NCBI GenBank assembly: GCA_902478395.1
Contig: CABSKZ010000092.1
Location: 1 to 9,401 of the forward strand
Direction: 5' to 3'
Source: an uncultured Eubacteriales bacterium
GTDB lineage: Bacteria > Bacillota > Clostridia > UBA1381 > UBA9506
DNA length: 9,401 nt
Shown: one piece after another, positions 1 through 5,829 of the stretch
Position numbering within the stretch: position 1 is the stretch's first letter
Layout: the number at the start of each line of letters is the position of its first letter
The notes under the pieces: generated by a model
The model's database searches: none
Told to the model about the DNA's origin: nothing
What the model saw: the letters and a program-made list of their open reading frames with translations, nothing else
Made by a program: the position numbers and the translations under genes

Positions 1-46
1 ATTCTGATACGATAATTAGTATAAAAAATATCAGGAGGAATTTACG

Positions 47-238
47 ATGGCATGTTCCAACAACAGGGCCTGCGCCTGCACCTATCCCGGATGTCCGCGC
101 CACGGGAAATGCTGTGAATGCGTAGCATATCACCGGGACCACGAAGGCGGTATTCCCGGCTGCTTCTTTTCCAAAGAAGGAGAAGCCTTGTGGCAGCGGG
201 ATTTGAAGACATTTTTTAAGGACAAGGGAATACAATAA
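47..238 (+). CDS. Small cysteine-rich protein, DUF6485-like
   Basis: A 63-residue protein with eight cysteines in its first 39 residues (C3, C9, C11, C16, C22, C23, C25, C39) and histidines at 19, 29 and 32. The arrangement CxC-x4-C-x5-CC-x-C followed by YHR is what I recall of the DUF6485 family of short clostridial proteins; its function is not known. The clustered Cys/His residues suggest metal binding (zinc or iron-sulfur), which is inference. No signal peptide or membrane segment is visible, so it is probably cytosolic. The start is supported by AGGAGG at 33-38 with an 8-base gap to ATG. The gene ends just before a strong terminator and is convergent with the gerQ-like gene. Any promoter would lie at or beyond the left edge of the window. 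Confident that it is a real gene; family name moderately sure. Confidence 0.8.
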   Translation: MACSNNRACACTYPGCPRHGKCCECVAYHRDHEGGIPGCFFSKEGEALWQRDLKTFFKDKGIQ

Positions 239-271
239 AAAACAGGCGGATTTACCATCCGCCTGTTTTTT
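238..271. terminator. Bidirectional intrinsic terminator between the DUF6485 gene and the gerQ-like gene
   Basis: A perfect 11-bp stem (AACAGGCGGAT at 241-251 with ATCCGCCTGTT at 257-267) and a 5-base loop. The stem is flanked by an A-run on the left and a T-run on the right (266-271), so it can terminate transcripts arriving from either side. It sits exactly between two convergent stop codons. Confidence 0.9.
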
Positions 272-734
272 AATAGACTCTCCGTGTATAACCGCCGCTT
301 TGCGGTGTTCTGCCGGTTCCGTTATCGTTTATCATGCCGTTTGCATTCGCCATACCATTTGTATTTGCCATACCATTATTGCTGCGCACGTTATTGGCCA
401 CCGTTGTCATCCTGCTGCGCGGGCGCGTGGTCGAATTATAAAACGTTACAAATTTCACCGAATACAGGTCGCAAACGGTATAGGTTTCCTCGGTCGGGTC
501 ATACAGTGTTAAAAAATTGACGCCCGATGCATATAAAATTCCTTCCCGCGTTACGATGCTGTTCGTTCCAATCAGAAAATCGACTACGACATAATAGCCA
601 ATGTTATTCGTCAGTATAGCGCCGAAAGAACCGTTGAACACCTCTTCATTGCTTTGCGGGTTCTCGATCTGCTCCGGCGTATCCGTCGACTGCATTTGAA
701 GACCCTCTGTCTGCATGTTTCCACTGTTCATCAT
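270..734 (-). CDS. gerQ: GerQ-like spore coat protein (CwlJ partner)
   Basis: A 154-residue protein. Residues 35-100 form a GerQ-like core: a G-Y-Y-V-V-V-D-F strand, then G65-I-L-Y-A-S-G71, L-x-L-x-D-P (75-80), and a closing Y91-S-V-K-F-V-T-F-Y, matching the order of the Bacillus GerQ core (G-T-F-Y-M-x-F, G-x-I-E-A-A-G, I-L-S-D-P, Y-L-D-Y-V-T-F). In Bacillus, GerQ is an inner-coat protein needed to place the cortex hydrolase CwlJ. The N-terminus (1-31) is Gln/Glu rich and the C-terminal tail (101-154) is Asn/Gly/Arg rich with hexapeptide repeats. The gene lies 143 bases downstream of cwlJ on the same strand, which is strong support for the assignment. Only one lysine (K94) is present, so it lacks the N-terminal lysines that Bacillus GerQ uses for transglutaminase crosslinking. 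Two adjacent ATGs (732-734, 729-731) could start it; GGAAAGGG lies at 747-754. The alternative is another coat protein sharing the same fold. Confidence 0.65.
   Translation of the reverse strand: MMNSGNMQTEGLQMQSTDTPEQIENPQSNEEVFNGSFGAILTNNIGYYVVVDFLIGTNSIVTREGILYASGVNFLTLYDPTEETYTVCDLYSVKFVTFYNSTTRPRSRMTTVANNVRSNNGMANTNGMANANGMINDNGTGRTPQSGGYTRRVY
327..380 (-). repeat. Three tandem 18-bp units coding NGMAN-type hexapeptides in the gerQ-like tail
   Basis: On the minus strand, the units 363-380, 345-362 and 327-344 encode NNGMAN, TNGMAN and ANGMIN; a fourth, degenerate unit (DNGTGR) follows at 309-326. The repeat is in frame and lies in the low-complexity C-terminal tail, as is common in spore coat proteins. 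Confidence 0.75.
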
Positions 735-877
735 ATGATATGCACACCCTTTCCGGCCCGCTTACATATTGAGAAAACCGACGCGACATATTTCGCGGAC
801 CTGAACTGTCGCGTTTACAGTGGTCTGCGCAGTGCGCAGGCCAAGATATGTGAAAGTGAAATTCACTCTATCTTTTA

Positions 878-1318
878 TCATGTCTGATAGTATGCGTCAG
901 TCGGGTTATAGAAGCAATGGTCCCCGATTCTTACGACAAAATAGCCTATGCTGCTGGGAAAATTCTGCGGGCAGGTTGGTGAATACGGGTTGAAGAACCA
1001 CAGGGCAGAACCGAGGTTATAGAGCCGGTTTCCCGCTATCGCCCATTCGGCAATATCCCAGTGAATCTGTTCCAGTGCCATGTTATAAATGTTCTGCGGG
1101 TTGTACCGGCCGTTCCGGGTCTCTGACACACATTCGAATTGCCCAGGCTGGAATATGATATTCCGGATGCTCCCCTGTCCGACGCGGGCATATTCGCCGC
1201 CCGGCGCACGCACACGGTTCATAACAACACTGGCAACGGCCCGCATGCCGTTATCTCCTTCGCCGCCGGCCTCACAGGCGATCAACCGCGCTAAAAGTTC
1301 GAGGTCTGAATACGCCAA
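878..1318 (-). CDS. cwlJ: Cortex-lytic enzyme CwlJ (SleB-type cell wall hydrolase)
   Basis: A 146-residue single-domain protein of the Hydrolase_2 (SleB) family, close to the about 142 residues of Bacillus CwlJ. It starts directly with the catalytic domain (L-x-x-L-A-R-L-I-x-C-E16-A-x-G-E-G) and has no signal peptide, as expected for CwlJ, which is made in the mother cell and built into the coat. E16 matches the catalytic glutamate of the family. Other family landmarks are V-M-N-R-V, I-I-F-Q-P-G-Q-F-E, A-L-W-F-F-N-P and the C-terminal H-C-F-Y-N-P-T. CwlJ degrades the spore cortex during germination. The start is TTG at 1316-1318, chosen because GGAGG lies just upstream on the minus strand (+ strand CCCCCTCCTTT, 1324-1334) and because this puts the start at the usual position. 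It heads a unit with the gerQ-like gene and has a SigE-type promoter. Confidence 0.92.
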   Translation of the reverse strand: MAYSDLELLARLIACEAGGEGDNGMRAVASVVMNRVRAPGGEYARVGQGSIRNIIFQPGQFECVSETRNGRYNPQNIYNMALEQIHWDIAEWAIAGNRLYNLGSALWFFNPYSPTCPQNFPSSIGYFVVRIGDHCFYNPTDAYYQT

Positions 1319-1379
1319 ACGCCACCCCCTCCTTTCCTAATGCGCCGCCGTATATTTGCCACGGAGGCCATAACAGTAT

Positions 1380-1408
1380 ACTATATGAAGGCTCGGTGCG
1401 ATATATGC
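1380..1408 (-). promoter_or_regulatory. Candidate SigE promoter of cwlJ
   Basis: On the minus strand: GCATATA (1408-1402), a 14-base spacer, then CATATAGT (1387-1380). This matches the Bacillus SigE consensus (KMATATT - N13-15 - CATACANT) at 6 of 7 and 7 of 8 positions with ideal spacing. It would give a 5' leader of roughly 55 bases before the TTG start. cwlJ and gerQ are SigE-dependent in Bacillus subtilis, so location and sequence agree. Confidence 0.7.
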
Positions 1409-1446
1409 AAAGCTGCACATAATTGGGACCGGCTGAAAATTCATTC

Positions 1447-1475
1447 TTGATAACCAATACTATGCATTATATAAT
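1447..1475 (+). promoter_or_regulatory. SigA-type promoter of the PadR operon
   Basis: TTGATA at 1447-1452 and TATAAT at 1470-1475 with exactly 17 bases between. This is 5/6 and 6/6 to the vegetative consensus, about 20 bases upstream of the PadR start codon's AAAGGAGG (1484-1491). Confidence 0.85.
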
Positions 1476-1483
1476 ATTATGCA
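1462..1483 (+). promoter_or_regulatory. Candidate PadR auto-operator over the -10 box
   Basis: An imperfect inverted repeat, TGCATTAT (1463-1470) facing ATTATGCA (1476-1483), with one mismatch pair, centred on the -10 box and ending at the ribosome binding site. PadR regulators often repress their own operon from AT-rich dyads like this (family knowledge). Direct binding is inference. Confidence 0.45.
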
Positions 1484-1498
1484 AAAGGAGGTATTGTT

Positions 1499-1822
1499 TT
1501 GGACGTTCAGACAAAGAAAGGCGTTTTGGAAATTTGTGTGTTAGCCGCGTTGAAAAAAGAGCCTTCTTACGGATATAAAATCGTGGGGGACGTATCGAGG
1601 TGTATTGAAATTTCAGAATCCACCTTATATCCAATCCTCCGCCGTTTGGAAGGCGGCGGATTTCTCAGCACCTACACGTTGCAGCACAACGGCCGCCTCC
1701 GGAAATACTACCAGATTACACCTGAGGGTGAACAGAAGGTACGCGACTTCTTAGAGGGATGGGAACAGCTGAGGCTAATCTATGCGTTTATCAGGAAGGA
1801 GTTCGGATATGAACCGGAATGA
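1499..1822 (+). CDS. PadR-family transcriptional regulator
   Basis: A 107-residue protein of the short PadR type (typically about 105-115 residues). Residues 7-75 form the winged helix: the opening G-V-L-E-I-C-V-L-A-A-L, then P-S-Y-G-Y-K-I, the recognition-helix signature E-S-T-L-Y-P-I-L-R-R-L-E-x-x-G-F-L, and the wing R-L-R-K-Y-Y-Q-I-T-P-E-G. The rest is a short C-terminal dimerisation helix. PadR proteins are usually repressors. The start codon is TTG (1499-1501), supported by AAAGGAGG at 1484-1491 and by a strong SigA promoter. It overlaps the next gene by 14 bases, so the two are translationally coupled, and it leads the common Firmicutes arrangement PadR - DUF1700 - DUF4097. The effector is unknown; cell-envelope stress is a plausible input but not shown by sequence. 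Confidence 0.93.
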   Translation: MDVQTKKGVLEICVLAALKKEPSYGYKIVGDVSRCIEISESTLYPILRRLEGGGFLSTYTLQHNGRLRKYYQITPEGEQKVRDFLEGWEQLRLIYAFIRKEFGYEPE

Positions 1823-2348
1823 ATTTATAACGGAACTGACAGAAAAGCTCGCCCATCTGCCAAAAGCAGAACGCGCTGAAGTGATTGGCTATTACTGCGA
1901 GCTGATTGACGACGGACTGGAGAACGGTCAGGCGGAAGAAGACCTTTTGCGAAGCTTTGCCTCGCCAGACGAAATTGCAAAACAGTTGGAGGAACGGCTT
2001 TTTTGCCCTCGCGGAAAAAACATCCGATACCTTGGGCTGAAGCGCGGCCTTCTTATCGGCACATGCCCGGTAACGCTGCCTCTTTTCGTCTCCGGATACG
2101 CAGTGCTGGTCAGCCTCGTCTGTGTCGCGGCGGCCCTGTCCATTGCTTCCGGCCTGTATTTCCTGCTGAGTTTCTACCTGATGACGAAAGGACTCCTGCC
2201 AGGATTATTTCAATGCGGCGCCTCTATCATGTTCTCTGGGCTTTCCGTCTTATTCTGGATCGGGACCGAAAAGCTATGGAAACTGTCCGTTACGTTTACA
2301 AAATATGCAAACAGGTCCGTCAGACGCCTGTTTCAAAGGGAGGTCTAA
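1809..2348 (+). CDS. HAAS/DUF1700-domain membrane protein
   Basis: A 179-residue protein. Residues 1-62 match the HAAS (DUF1700) signature: an N-terminal F-x-x-E-L-x-x-x-L, then E-R-x-E-x-x-x-Y-Y-x-E-x-I-D-D-G, ending in F-A-S-P-D-E-I-A-K-Q-L. Residues of about 80-155 hold three or so hydrophobic segments, and the C-terminus is basic (likely cytoplasmic). DUF1700 proteins accompany PadR regulators and DUF4097 proteins; the HAAS domain is thought to interact with the PadR partner, but the mechanism is unsettled. ATG 1809 is chosen over an in-frame upstream start at 1782 because GGAAGGAG (1794-1801) lies 7 bases before 1809, and because the family begins at this point. It overlaps the PadR stop codon, and the next gene starts 3 bases after its end. 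Confidence 0.88.
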   Translation: MNRNEFITELTEKLAHLPKAERAEVIGYYCELIDDGLENGQAEEDLLRSFASPDEIAKQLEERLFCPRGKNIRYLGLKRGLLIGTCPVTLPLFVSGYAVLVSLVCVAAALSIASGLYFLLSFYLMTKGLLPGLFQCGASIMFSGLSVLFWIGTEKLWKLSVTFTKYANRSVRRLFQREV

Positions 2349-2351
2349 CAT

Positions 2352-3245
2352 ATGCGCACAAAAACGGCTATAATTGTCGGCGGCACTATGGCTGCGGCAG
2401 GTATCCTGATTTGTTGTTTCGTTTTCTTTTTTGCCGGTTTTGATTTCAGCAAAATCGCGACTGTAGAGACTTATTCCGAAAAGACCTCTACATTTTCATC
2501 CGAATCAGTCCGGCAAATAAATCTTGAATTGGACGGAAGCCGGGTCGAGTTACTGCAAACCGAGCAGCAGGATATCAGCCTCACATATAATACCGGAAAA
2601 GATATGGATTATGCCATCACTGAAACGGACGGTATTTTACGCATTTCCACGAAGTGCGCTCCTGAATGGTTTGTCTCCTTTACAGACGGATTTTTGAGCG
2701 GCATTATCGATTTTCAGCACCGGAAGGTCGTTCTCAGAATTCCGGAAGGCTACGAAGGAAACATTGATATTAAAACACAAAACGGTTCCGTTAAACTTGA
2801 TTCCCTTTCTCTCACTGGGAATATCTCCCTTACTACTTCCAACGCTTCCGTTAGAGGAAACCGGATAAGCAGCAAAACGCTTGCCATTCAAAACAACAAC
2901 GGCTCAATACACCTGTCTCAAGTACGCACCGCATCGCTTCATTCAGTTACAGGCAACGCGCGGATCACGCTCGAATCGGTCACAGCGGAAAAGGAAGCAA
3001 TTGTAGAAAACAACAACGGTTCTATCCGTTTAGCGCGCCTGGATTGTCCGGATATCCTCCTATCAACCAAAAACGCTTCCATCAAAGGAACAGTTTCCGG
3101 AAACAAAGAGGATTTCCAAATTTCGGCCGATGTTAAAAACGGAGCTTCCAATCTTCTTTCCACATTCAATTCAGCGGCTCAGAAACAACTTGTCGCTTCT
3201 GCCGCAAATGGTTCGGTTCAAATAAATTTTACGAATGAAACATAA
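2352..3245 (+). CDS. DUF4097-family membrane-anchored protein
   Basis: A 297-residue protein with a single N-terminal membrane segment (about 7-30) and a long extracytoplasmic region rich in short beta strands. From about residue 135 on, repeated rungs carry N-G-S-[VI] or N-A-S-[VI] turns (for example NNNGSI near 181 and 220, SNASV/KNASI near 162 and 239), the pattern of DUF4097 proteins, which are predicted to form a right-handed beta-helix-like stack. It is the last gene of the PadR operon, 3 bases after DUF1700, with GGGAGG at 2338-2343. The role is unknown; in related loci these proteins are linked to envelope stress, which is family-level inference. No lipobox or LPXTG motif is visible, so anchoring is through the N-terminal helix. 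Confidence 0.88.
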   Translation: MRTKTAIIVGGTMAAAGILICCFVFFFAGFDFSKIATVETYSEKTSTFSSESVRQINLELDGSRVELLQTEQQDISLTYNTGKDMDYAITETDGILRISTKCAPEWFVSFTDGFLSGIIDFQHRKVVLRIPEGYEGNIDIKTQNGSVKLDSLSLTGNISLTTSNASVRGNRISSKTLAIQNNNGSIHLSQVRTASLHSVTGNARITLESVTAEKEAIVENNNGSIRLARLDCPDILLSTKNASIKGTVSGNKEDFQISADVKNGASNLLSTFNSAAQKQLVASAANGSVQINFTNET

Positions 3246-3284
3246 AAAGATGGAGGCGCGGCTTTTGCCGCACCTCCATCTTTT
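3245..3284. terminator. Bidirectional terminator between the PadR operon and spoVS
   Basis: A 17-bp stem with one C/A mismatch: AAAGATGGAGG-C-GCGGC at 3246-3262 with GCCGC-A-CCTCCATCTTT at 3267-3283, loop TTTT. A-runs and T-runs on the two sides let it serve both convergent units (the DUF4097 stop at 3245 and the spoVS stop at 3305). Confidence 0.9.
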
Positions 3285-3304
3285 CCGTTCTCCCCCAAGG
3301 GATG

Positions 3305-3565
3305 TTATCTGGGTTCAATTGACAATTTGATAGCGGTCCTCTCTTCTCCATCGATCTCCACGTCGGCAAACGCCGGTATGCAAATCAAATCCATCCCGGA
3401 AGGTGCCAAAAACCCCCTTGCAATTGCCACCGCCTTAATTGACTGGTTCAACGCTCCTGCCCCGATTGCTTGGATTTCTGCTGCGCCGCTTTCTCTGATA
3501 ACGCCTGCCAAGGCGCCTGCCACGGAATTTGGATTAGATTTTGATGAAACCTTTAGTGCTTCCAT
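3305..3565 (-). CDS. spoVS: Stage V sporulation protein S
   Basis: An 86-residue protein, the same length as Bacillus SpoVS, and nearly collinear with it: M-E-x-L-K-V-S-x-K-S, N-S-V-A-G-A-L-A-G, A-A-E-I-Q-A-I-G-A-G-A-L-N-Q, K-A-V-A-I-A-R-G-F, A-P-S-G-x-D-L-I-C-I-P-A-F, I-D-G-E-E-R-T-A-I-K-L. SpoVS is a small Alba-like protein; in B. subtilis its loss affects spore coat assembly and septation, and it is suspected to bind nucleic acid. The ATG is preceded on the minus strand by AAGGAGG with about 11 bases of spacing. It is monocistronic, lies between two terminator or promoter regions, and has a SigH-type promoter. Confidence 0.97.
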   Translation of the reverse strand: MEALKVSSKSNPNSVAGALAGVIRESGAAEIQAIGAGALNQSIKAVAIARGFLAPSGMDLICIPAFADVEIDGEERTAIKLSIEPR

Positions 3566-3635
3566 CGCCGAAACCCCCTCCTTGGTTATTTCAATCCCCT
3601 TTTACCCCATTTACGGCCTACTCTTTCAATATAGT

Positions 3636-3662
3636 ATTCTACATGATTCTACAAAATCCTTC
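3636..3662 (-). promoter_or_regulatory. Candidate SigH promoter of spoVS
   Basis: On the minus strand: GAAGGATTT (3662-3654), 11 bases, then GTAGAAT (3642-3636). Both elements match the B. subtilis SigH consensus (RNAGGAWWW - N11-12 - RNNGAAT) at every position. spoVS is a known SigH gene in B. subtilis. A second GTAGAAT copy lies inside the spacer (3652-3646), too close to the -35 to work with it. The leader would be about 65 bases. Confidence 0.8.
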
Positions 3663-3806
3663 TTTTTATCATTTTTTCATTATATTACCCAAATAAATAG
3701 CTCAATTTTTATGCAATTCATACAACACAAATAAAAGGAATAATTCTGGGTATTCTGGAAAAAATAACATCACAAATCTACATTACATGATAATTGGAGG
3801 CAGAAT

Positions 3807-4277
3807 ATGAAAAAGCGAATATGTTTGGCATCCCTGATTGCTGTATTCATCTTCACAGCCAGCGCGGTTTCCTTCAATACCGTTCCGGCAGACAAAACAG
3901 CGGACGCCGCGTCGCGCGGCAGCAGCGACATCCAGCTTCTCGCACGCTGTGTAAACGGAGAGGCGCGGGGTGAACCGTATGTAGGGCAGGTCGCGGTGGC
4001 TGCCGTCATCTTAAACCGCGTGAAGCACCCCTCTTTTCCCAACACGATATCCGGCGTTATTTACCAGCCGCGCGCGTTTACCGCTACGATTGACGGACAA
4101 ATTAACGTTCCCATCAGTACGGAATCAACCGTCTACAAGGCCTGTCAGGACGCAATGAACGGCTGGGACCCCACAGGCGGCGCGGTTTATTACTATAACC
4201 CGGCAAAGACAACAAACAAATGGATTTATTCCCGCGAAGTGATTAAAATCATCGGCAAACACCGCTTTGCGAGATAA
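3807..4277 (+). CDS. sleB: Spore cortex-lytic enzyme SleB (minimal form)
   Basis: A 156-residue protein with an N-terminal signal peptide (K-K-R, then hydrophobic residues 5-23, with a likely cleavage near A-D-A-A-S, 32-36) followed directly by the SleB/Hydrolase_2 catalytic domain (about 40-155). E52 in V-N-G-E-A-R-G-E is the predicted catalytic glutamate of the lytic transglycosylase; later landmarks are I-L-N-R-V, I-Y-Q-P-R-A-F and A-V-Y-Y-Y-N-P. SleB is exported from the forespore and hydrolyses muramic-delta-lactam-containing cortex in germination. It lacks the N-terminal peptidoglycan-binding domain of Bacillus SleB (about 305 residues). The assignment as SleB rather than a second CwlJ rests on the signal peptide and on ypeB downstream. 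The start is supported by TTGGAGG at 3794-3800. No convincing SigG promoter was found upstream. Confidence 0.9.
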   Translation: MKKRICLASLIAVFIFTASAVSFNTVPADKTADAASRGSSDIQLLARCVNGEARGEPYVGQVAVAAVILNRVKHPSFPNTISGVIYQPRAFTATIDGQINVPISTESTVYKACQDAMNGWDPTGGAVYYYNPAKTTNKWIYSREVIKIIGKHRFAR

Positions 4278-4298
4278 CCGCTTGCATATGTGCCTCAC

Positions 4299-4337
4299 CC
4301 GGCCCACGGTCTGGCATAAAATAATTCAGTGGGCCGG
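4299..4337 (+). promoter_or_regulatory. Inverted repeat in the sleB-ypeB gap overlapping the ypeB ribosome binding site
   Basis: A perfect 9-bp repeat, CCGGCCCAC (4299-4307) and GTGGGCCGG (4329-4337), with a 21-base loop. The right arm covers the first two G of GGAAAGG (4336-4342), the likely ypeB ribosome binding site. It has no U-tract, so it is not a normal terminator. It may tune ypeB translation or protect mRNA ends (inference). Confidence 0.6.
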
Positions 4338-4351
4338 AAAGGTACGGTTTT

Positions 4352-5725
4352 ATGAGCGAACATTATGAAGAGGAAAAAAAGAGAGAATTTCGTTATAATG
4401 CGGTGACCGGCGTTGTAATTGCTGTGCTGGCGGTACTTTCCGTAGTCGGCATCGTGCAGTACAAGCGCGCCAACGAACTGGAACAGTCCATGGAGAACCA
4501 GTACGTCCGTTCCTTCCACGACATGGCCGACTATGTGCGTGATGTTGACGTGCTTCTGAAAAAATCCATGCTGGCGACTGGTGCGAACCAGATGTCATCC
4601 CTCTCCTCGCAGGTATTTATGCAGGCCGCCTCCGCAAAGGCATGCCTGGCGCAGTTGCCCACAGAAAACGAACATCTGGATAAGACTTCAAAATTTCTCT
4701 CCCAGGTGGGCGACTATACGTCTTATCTTTCCAGCAAAGTTATTGACAGCGGGAAGATATCCGATGAGGAGTATGCGACGCTGATGGAGCTTTCCAAAAC
4801 TGCCAGCGCAGTCAACAGTGGGTTGGAGGAGCTGCAAAGCAGCCTCTATTCCGGCCAGCTCAACTTTGACAGTGTCACTGGAATTACCGCCCACGCCAGC
4901 GAGGAAACCGACGACGATACTCCCGTCGGGCTGGCAAAAATCGAGCAAGAATTCCAGGATTATCCAACTTTGATTTATGATGGCCCATTCTCCGAGCACA
5001 TTGAAAAGATGGAACCGGAGATGCTTAAAGGAAAGATAGAGGTTTCCCAGGATACCGCGCTGGAAATGGCAAAATCGTTTTTAAAAGGCCGTGCGGACAG
5101 TTTGAGTTATGACGGAGAAACCGGCGGAAGCATTCCTGCGTATTCATTTTCTTCGCCGGCGGACGGCGATTCACAGGTAAACATTGAAATCACAAAGCAG
5201 GACGGCATGGTGCTGTGGATGTTGGATTCACGGCCAGTCGGCGACGCGGTTCTGAGTGTAGACGACGCAAAACGTGCCGGCTCAGATTTCTTAGAAAAAA
5301 TGGGCTACCATAGCATGAAGGAAAGCTATTATGACCGCTCAAACAATGTTGCTACGATTAACTACGCCTACGTGCAAAACGGCGTTACAATGTATTCCGA
5401 CCTCATCAAAGTGAAAATTGCGCTGGATAACGGGGATATCATCGGTTTCGAAAGCCGCGGCTATCTGATGAGCCACAAGCAGCGGGATATTCCACAAAAT
5501 CTGATAAGCGAGGCCGCTGCGAAAGCGAAAATCAATCCGCACCTGACGATTCAGACGTCCTCCATGGCGATGATTCCGCTGGAAAGCAAACGGGAGGTGC
5601 TGTGCTACGCATTCCAGGGTTCATTCGATGACCAGAACTTTATCATCTATATCAATGCCGCAACCGGCAAGGAAGAAAAAATTCTGATGCTGATTGAATC
5701 TGAGGATGGAATCCTGACTATGTAG
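4352..5725 (+). CDS. ypeB: Germination protein YpeB
   Basis: A 457-residue protein (Bacillus YpeB is about 450). It has a short charged cytoplasmic N-terminus, one membrane helix (about 17-37), a helical extracytoplasmic region (about 40-190), the characteristic Y-P-x-L-I-Y-D-G-P-F-S-x-H-I motif near 205-220, and a C-terminal half (about 230-457) with PepSY-like repeats. YpeB and SleB depend on each other for stability and localisation in the dormant spore; YpeB is degraded on germination. The gene is 74 bases downstream of sleB, the conserved sleB-ypeB operon order. ATG 4352 is supported by GGAAAGG (4336-4342) and by the match of the N-terminus to the family. The gap holds an inverted repeat that touches this site, and a terminator follows at 5785. 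Confidence 0.95.
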   Translation: MSEHYEEEKKREFRYNAVTGVVIAVLAVLSVVGIVQYKRANELEQSMENQYVRSFHDMADYVRDVDVLLKKSMLATGANQMSSLSSQVFMQAASAKACLAQLPTENEHLDKTSKFLSQVGDYTSYLSSKVIDSGKISDEEYATLMELSKTASAVNSGLEELQSSLYSGQLNFDSVTGITAHASEETDDDTPVGLAKIEQEFQDYPTLIYDGPFSEHIEKMEPEMLKGKIEVSQDTALEMAKSFLKGRADSLSYDGETGGSIPAYSFSSPADGDSQVNIEITKQDGMVLWMLDSRPVGDAVLSVDDAKRAGSDFLEKMGYHSMKESYYDRSNNVATINYAYVQNGVTMYSDLIKVKIALDNGDIIGFESRGYLMSHKQRDIPQNLISEAAAKAKINPHLTIQTSSMAMIPLESKREVLCYAFQGSFDDQNFIIYINAATGKEEKILMLIESEDGILTM

Positions 5726-5784
5726 CGTATTTTGTTTTAAAAATAATAAAAATTTTTCCTCTCATATTCAAAGGATGAACGGAC

Positions 5785-5829
5785 AAAATACTATTGTGAC
5801 AGAGATAATCTGTTGCAATAGTATTTTTT
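5785..5829 (+). terminator. Terminator of sleB-ypeB
   Basis: A 12-bp outer stem (AAAATACTATTG at 5785-5796 with CAATAGTATTTT at 5816-5827) is extended, after a short internal loop, by ACAGA/TCTGT around a GATAA loop. It runs into a T-tract (5824-5829). It lies 60 bases after the ypeB stop. Confidence 0.85.

Noticed and set aside
1272..1457. A minus-strand 61-codon frame overlapping the cwlJ start
   Set aside because: It overlaps the cwlJ promoter and start region, and shows no family features.
3327..3734. A 135-codon + strand frame across spoVS
   Set aside because: It is antisense to the near-perfect spoVS match, and its tail runs through AT-rich promoter DNA.
3786..3792. CATGATA as a possible SigG -10 for sleB
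   Set aside because: It lies only a few bases before the ribosome binding site, so the transcript would lose that site, and no matching -35 is visible.
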